From positions 1 through 17,903 of the forward strand of contig CAJTXS010000005.1 of assembly GCA_910583735.1 (NCBI GenBank): DNA of 17,903 nt, given 5' to 3'. Of the stretch, positions 14,109-17,903 are shown in pieces. The position numbers were made by a program, and so were the translations under genes. The notes under the pieces were generated by a model, which was given only the letters and a program-made list of their open reading frames with translations, was not told where the DNA came from and searched no databases. This stretch comes from an uncultured Christensenella sp. GTDB taxonomy: Bacteria; Bacillota; Clostridia; Christensenellales; UBA3700. Position 1 is the stretch's first letter, and each line of letters starts with the position of its first letter.

Positions 14109-15214
14109 TTCTCTCCCTGCGACTTCTTGAGATAGTCGTTTATAAAGCCGCCTATATCGCCGTCCATCACGGCGTTCACGTTGCTCGTCTCGAATCCCGT
14201 ACGGTGGTCCTTAACCATTGTATAAGGACAGAATACATAAGAGCGTATCTGTGAACCCCACTCTATCTTCTTGAGGTCGCCCTTTAGCGCCGACTCCGCC
14301 TCGGCTTGCTCTCTCTCCCTGCGCTCGATGAGTTTGGAGGTGAGCATCTTCATAGCCTGCTCCCTGTTCTGAATCTGCGAGCGCTCGTTCTGACATTGCA
14401 CGACGATACCCGTAGGCAAATGCGTGATACGCACAGCGCTGTCCGTCTTGTTGACGTGCTGTCCGCCCGCTCCGCCGCTGCGATAGGTATCTATCTTGAG
14501 CTCTTCGGGATTAATCTTGATTTCGTTATCGTTCTCAACTTCCGGCATTACTTCGACGGACGCAAACGACGTATGACGTCTCGCGTTGGAGTCGAAAGGC
14601 GATATGCGCACCAATCTGTGTACGCCCTTCTCCGCTTTAAGGTATCCGTACGCGTTGTCTCCGTTAACCTTGACAGTGACGCTCTTGATGCCCGCCTCGT
14701 CGCCCGCAAGATAGTCGAGCATCTCTACCTTATAACCCTCGCGCTCGGCATAGCGGCTATACATGCGATAGAGCATGCTCGCCCAGTCTTGCGCTTCGGT
14801 GCCGCCCGCGCCTGCGTGCAATGTGATAATGGCATTATTGGCGTCGTACTTGCCCTTAAGCAATGTCTCCAATCTCAGCGTAAGCGCGTCGTCGTCCAAG
14901 CTCTTTAGCTCGGCGTCGAGTTCCGCCTTACTCTCTTCGTCACCATCTTCTTCGAGCAACATTATAAGCGCCTCGCAATCGGCAGCGCGGCGGGTAAGCC
15001 TGTTATATCTGTCCAACTTGCCGTCTACTCGGGCAAGTTCCTTGTTAACTTCCTGCGCGGCGGCAAGGTCGTTCCAGAAATCGGGCTCGTTCTGCTTGTT
15101 TTCCAACTCCGACTTGCGACCTTTAAGCGAATTAAGGTCGAGAGCCGCGCCAAGCTCTGCGAGCATAGAATTGATTTGCTCGAGTTTATACTTCTGCTCG
15201 TCTACTATTATCAT
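14105..15214 (-). CDS. prfB: Peptide chain release factor 2
   Basis: A 369-residue release factor that reads UAA and UGA. The stop-codon recognition motif SPF is at 205-207, and the catalytic GGQ, which triggers peptide release, is at 250-252 in RSGGAGGQHVNKTDSAVR. The N-terminal coiled helices (about 1-115) precede the HAGAGGTEAQDW motif (133-144). It is encoded in one uninterrupted frame: the in-frame UGA and the CUU-UGA slippery site that many bacteria have near codon 25 are missing, with NSLKGRKSEL in that place. GGGGAG lies 7 bases before the ATG, which overlaps the stop of the preceding gene (ATGA). Its own stop overlaps the tsaD start in the same way. Confidence 0.97.
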   Translation of the reverse strand: MIIVDEQKYKLEQINSMLAELGAALDLNSLKGRKSELENKQNEPDFWNDLAAAQEVNKELARVDGKLDRYNRLTRRAADCEALIMLLEEDGDEESKAELDAELKSLDDDALTLRLETLLKGKYDANNAIITLHAGAGGTEAQDWASMLYRMYSRYAEREGYKVEMLDYLAGDEAGIKSVTVKVNGDNAYGYLKAEKGVHRLVRISPFDSNARRHTSFASVEVMPEVENDNEIKINPEELKIDTYRSGGAGGQHVNKTDSAVRITHLPTGIVVQCQNERSQIQNREQAMKMLTSKLIERREREQAEAESALKGDLKKIEWGSQIRSYVFCPYTMVKDHRTGFETSNVNAVMDGDIGGFINDYLKKSQGEK

Positions 15215-16242
15215 AACGTCTCCCCGTTACCATCGGATATATCTGAGCGAGACTCGCTCGAAACATCGTCGTTTATCAATTTACTTAGTTTCTCTGCAAT
15301 AACGCCTACATCTAAGGCGTTGTCCATGGTATTGACCGATATCTTATTGTTGTCTGCGATAAACAAATCGACTTGATTCTTCTTGGTCTTGACGGAATAT
15401 GCGCCTAAATCTTCCTTGGAGACATATCGCATACCCTCCAAAGTCGCCGCCGCCTTGTCGGAATAATTTCCGAGATATATGCCGCCGTCCGTGACGACGA
15501 TGTCTTTCTTGGAGCCCGCCATATAATTCCTGTAAGCGCCCGCGCCCACGAATATCGAAGTAAACGCCGCCTTGAGCGAAGACAGAAACGTCTTACCGAA
15601 TGACTTGGCGCTGATTTTACCCTCGCCGAAATAGCCTACCATATATACTCCCGCAGTCTCTGCATCGGCGGCATTCTCCGTCATGGAGTTCCAACGAGCG
15701 GCAACTTTACGATTGTATCTGAGATTGCCTATACCGATTACGACAAATGTCACGGCAAGCACATAAGACAGGAACATGGCTATCTTCCTGTCGTCGCCGG
15801 AAGATTGCAACTTTAAGTTAAGAAAGCCCTCTTCGAGCGTGACGTTGACTTCCACCACTTTAATCGGAGCGCGATAATATCCCTCGAAGTAATATTCTCC
15901 GATATCGAATTCCTCTCCCGGAGCGAGCGTAATTCTCTCCTGTATATCTTCCGCATCTCTGTTGTCGACAATATAGATAATAGCGCCTTCGCCAGACTTA
16001 TCCTTTACTTCTACGGACAGATAAATTATCGACTGCTCCCTGTCCGAATAATTCTTCAATTTACCGCTGAATGCCCAATCTCCGTCTGCGTCTTGCTCGA
16101 CGGTAATCTTCTCGCTGGCATCCACTTCAAAGGGATTTACATGCGATCTGATCATTGGCGAAATCGTAGCGTATAAAGCAAAAATCAACGCCGCAGCGCC
16201 TAAACAAAACATTATTATAGGTAATGTCTTCTTTACTTTCAT
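15211..16242 (-). CDS. Membrane protein of unknown function, first gene of the prfB-tsaD unit
   Basis: A 343-residue protein that starts with a basic end (MKVKK) and an anchor segment (about 7-29). A soluble, strand-rich part (about 40-150) would then lie outside. A second membrane segment (about 153-174) leads to a cytoplasmic part whose end (about 245-325, DIVVTDGGIYLGNYSDKAA onward) alternates strands and a final helix. This looks like the bacterial PH-like domains found in small Firmicutes membrane proteins, but I am not certain. The ATG at 16242 has GGAG 8 bases upstream, whereas the longer frame to 16293 has no such site. The gene overlaps prfB by four bases (ATGA), so it is coupled to release factor translation. 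I do not recognise a named family. Confidence 0.75.
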   Translation of the reverse strand: MKVKKTLPIIMFCLGAAALIFALYATISPMIRSHVNPFEVDASEKITVEQDADGDWAFSGKLKNYSDREQSIIYLSVEVKDKSGEGAIIYIVDNRDAEDIQERITLAPGEEFDIGEYYFEGYYRAPIKVVEVNVTLEEGFLNLKLQSSGDDRKIAMFLSYVLAVTFVVIGIGNLRYNRKVAARWNSMTENAADAETAGVYMVGYFGEGKISAKSFGKTFLSSLKAAFTSIFVGAGAYRNYMAGSKKDIVVTDGGIYLGNYSDKAAATLEGMRYVSKEDLGAYSVKTKKNQVDLFIADNNKISVNTMDNALDVGVIAEKLSKLINDDVSSESRSDISDGNGETL

Positions 16243-16567
16243 AAAATATCTCCGTATATTTTCCTGCGTACTAAAAAGTTTAACACAGCGCAATATACAA
16301 TATCAAATAATTTATTAACTTAAATCGGCAAATTATAATGCGGCTAAAGCATAGGAACTATTTATCGGCGATAATAGACTTTTACTAAGACTTTATATTA
16401 TTAGTATTTTACTCGTTTATAATGCTATTTCAAACTATACTTAACAAAAAAAACTTATAAGAAAAATTTTATATTTATTAGCTTAATACAGTGACATAGT
16501 TTATGAATAGTTTTTTGAATGTTGGAGCAATCTTCACGGACTAAAAGCATTATAGACCGATTCATAA
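16243..16567. other. AT-rich non-coding gap
   Basis: No gene or convincing RNA is seen. It is strongly AT-rich and includes a TATAAT on the minus strand near 16340-16335 without a good -35, and a TTGATA near 16305-16300. Either could belong to a promoter of the membrane protein-prfB-tsaD unit, but neither is persuasive. Confidence 0.4.
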
Positions 16568-16611
16568 AAAACAAAAAAAGAGACAGATTCTTATCGAATT
16601 TGTCTCTTTTA
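16568..16611 (-). terminator. Strong terminator of the BspA-like gene
   Basis: A stem of about 15 bp has arms AAAAGAGACAGATTC (16577-16591 region) and GAATTTGTCTCTTTT (to 16610) with a 5-base loop. On the minus strand it is followed by a long T run (TTTTTTTGTTTTTT). The plus strand also has TTTT after the stem, so it may work both ways. Confidence 0.85.
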
Positions 16612-16667
16612 TAAATTATAGCGTTTTAATTCTTACTTCCGGTTATAAACCTATTCTATGCGTAAAC

Positions 16668-17903
16668 TTATATTCCTATTTGCAATTCTCCGTCACTGCA
16701 TATGATTATATACAAACCAGATCCATTATTCCAAAGCTCGCCCTTTGCGATTGCCAACCATTGTGCCTTACTCCCGGAAAAAGATATGCGCGTCAAAGCC
16801 ACGTTGCCTGCGAGCGAAAAATCGCCTATAAACTTTACTGATGCGCCAACGCTGATTTCCTGTAATCCCGTGCAATCGGTAAAGGAATAGTGGCTTATCG
16901 TCCTAACTCTATCCGGTATGTTTATGTGTGTCAAGTTGCGGCACCCCCAGAATGCGCCATAACTTATTATTTCCGTCTGTTCATTTATCGAACAAGACTC
17001 TATATCGGTATTTACCGCTTTTACTAACACCTTGTAAGGGTTTGTTTCGCTGCCGAGATACAGCGCGTTGCCGTATTCGGTATATTGTAAATTATTACAG
17101 TTGCTGTACGCATCGTACAATATTATTGTCGTTTTGTCGTGCACAATCAAAGAGGTTATGTCAGTGCTTGTTGTTTTTACTAAAATCATATATGGGTTGT
17201 TTGGATTGCCTAAATACAATCCGTTATTGTACTCATTGTAATTCACTGACTGACCGCAATCGTAAAATGCGTGTTGCCCTATGCCTTCTACGCTGTCGGG
17301 AATGGTCACATTTCTCAATCCAATCCAACCGTAAAATGCTCTTGCCGGGATTTGTTTTACGTTTCCGCCGATTATCAAATCCGCATTTACGTATTTAATA
17401 GCGGGATTAAAAGTGTAATTCGATTCGTTAAATACACAGTAGGTTGCATTCCAATAAACTGTTTTAAGTCCATCAAGTTCACGGATAGCGTTGCCGTCGA
17501 TACCTACCACATCTTCGCCCACGGTCAATTCTTCTATCATATTACAATCATCGAACGAACTGAAATTCAGATTGCCGCCCAAAACAGTGACTTTCTTTAA
17601 TGTAGCGGGCACATAATAAGTTACTTGATAGGTTTTGTTACCACTGCTGCTCCACTGTTTAACTTCAACGCCGCCTTCATACCTGTACGAACCAAAGATA
17701 TATCCAAACGGATAGCGCGTATCTTCCTCGTTTATTTTTAGCGAACTACCCACGAATGGTATCGTTAAGCTTTTGAGTGCGCTACAGCCGCTTAATGCCA
17801 TATATCCCACTGTTTTTACACTGTCCGGTATTACCAGGGCGGTTATTTCGCTACAGCCGCTTAATGCCATATATCCCACTGTTTTTACACTGTCCGGTAT
17901 TAC
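16668..17903 (-). CDS. BspA-like leucine-rich repeat surface protein, partial (N-terminus off window)
   Basis: The visible 411 codons run from the right edge to a stop at 16668, so the start lies outside. The GTG at 17879 is only an internal valine codon. The protein is built of about 23-residue repeats of the BspA/Treponema type (IPDSVKTVGYMALSGCSALKSLT and similar). Two longer modules of about 50 residues are also present, each with a GLYLG/ALYLG start, a NPY(M/K)(I/V)LVK core and a DI(T/E)S motif. The end (FSGSKAQW...) matches the usual C-terminal cap of such proteins. This family is exported and often mediates adhesion. Any signal peptide or wall anchor must be in the missing N-terminal part, since the C-terminus shows no LPxTG. 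Base composition is more AT-rich than the ribosomal genes. Confidence 0.85.
   Translation of the reverse strand, partial: VIPDSVKTVGYMALSGCSEITALVIPDSVKTVGYMALSGCSALKSLTIPFVGSSLKINEEDTRYPFGYIFGSYRYEGGVEVKQWSSSGNKTYQVTYYVPATLKKVTVLGGNLNFSSFDDCNMIEELTVGEDVVGIDGNAIRELDGLKTVYWNATYCVFNESNYTFNPAIKYVNADLIIGGNVKQIPARAFYGWIGLRNVTIPDSVEGIGQHAFYDCGQSVNYNEYNNGLYLGNPNNPYMILVKTTSTDITSLIVHDKTTIILYDAYSNCNNLQYTEYGNALYLGSETNPYKVLVKAVNTDIESCSINEQTEIISYGAFWGCRNLTHINIPDRVRTISHYSFTDCTGLQEISVGASVKFIGDFSLAGNVALTRISFSGSKAQWLAIAKGELWNNGSGLYIIICSDGELQIGI
17781..17903. repeat. Perfect 54-bp direct repeat, period 69 bp, inside the BspA-like gene
   Basis: Bases 17781-17834 and 17850-17903 are identical over 54 bases. The period of 69 bases equals one 23-residue leucine-rich repeat. 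The second copy reaches the window edge, so the identity may continue. It indicates a recent in-frame duplication. Confidence 0.9.

Noticed and set aside
17781..17903. Direct repeats as a CRISPR array
   Set aside because: The repeats are in frame, encode leucine-rich repeats of 23 residues, and have no unique spacers of constant length.

Overview
The window looks like a chromosomal stretch of a Gram-positive, probably Clostridia-type (Bacillota) bacterium. The evidence is strong AGGAGG-type ribosome binding sites on most genes, near-consensus sigma-A promoters, an L10 leader that ends in an intrinsic terminator, a four-cysteine L33, a DUF378/YuzA-type protein and a BspA-like leucine-rich surface protein of the kind common in gut Firmicutes. 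Base composition is intermediate. I cannot place it below class level; an uncultured gut lineage is a guess. Nearly everything is on the minus strand, so the window is best read from right to left.

Right end (17903-16668): the C-terminal part of a BspA-like leucine-rich repeat protein runs in from outside the window and stops at a strong terminator. After an AT-rich gap comes a compact three-gene unit (16242-13044): an unrecognised two-segment membrane protein, prfB (RF2, encoded without the usual programmed frameshift) and tsaD (tRNA t6A synthesis), each junction being a 4-base ATGA overlap. A gap of about 500 bases holds several hairpins and the promoter and leader of the next operon.

Centre (12526-4768): the translation core. 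The str-type operon rpsL-rpsG-fusA-tuf ends at a terminator. A perfect-consensus promoter (TTGACA-17-TATAAT) then starts rpmG-secE-nusG-rplK-rplA, and rplJ-rplL has its own promoter plus an L10 leader/attenuator. Together these encode S12, S7, EF-G, EF-Tu, L33, SecE, NusG, L11, L1, L10 and L7/L12. rpoB and rpoC, normally found between rplL and rpsL, are absent: the operon block ends at rplL with a terminator, and the str genes lie upstream of the rplKAJL genes instead of downstream. S12 carries Arg at the position (88) that is normally Lys.

Left part (4617-1): small accessory membrane genes. A DUF378 gene on the plus strand is divergent from a pair of overlapping minus-strand genes (a four-segment membrane protein with an apparently leaderless promoter, and a zinc-ribbon membrane protein). 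These are followed by a plus-strand MFS transporter, a small two-segment membrane protein, and a 420-base hairpin-rich non-coding stretch with three imperfect repeats. At the left edge is the N-terminal 200 codons of a zinc metallopeptidase-like protein (HEVGH plus EFIAE) that runs off the window. Its domain resembles those found in phage head proteins or lethal-factor-like proteases.

Most of the window is ordinary housekeeping DNA. The less ordinary points are the operon rearrangement, S12 Arg88, the leaderless promoter, the orphan metallopeptidase with upstream repeats, the coupling of an unknown membrane protein to prfB-tsaD, and several unassigned RNA-like structures.
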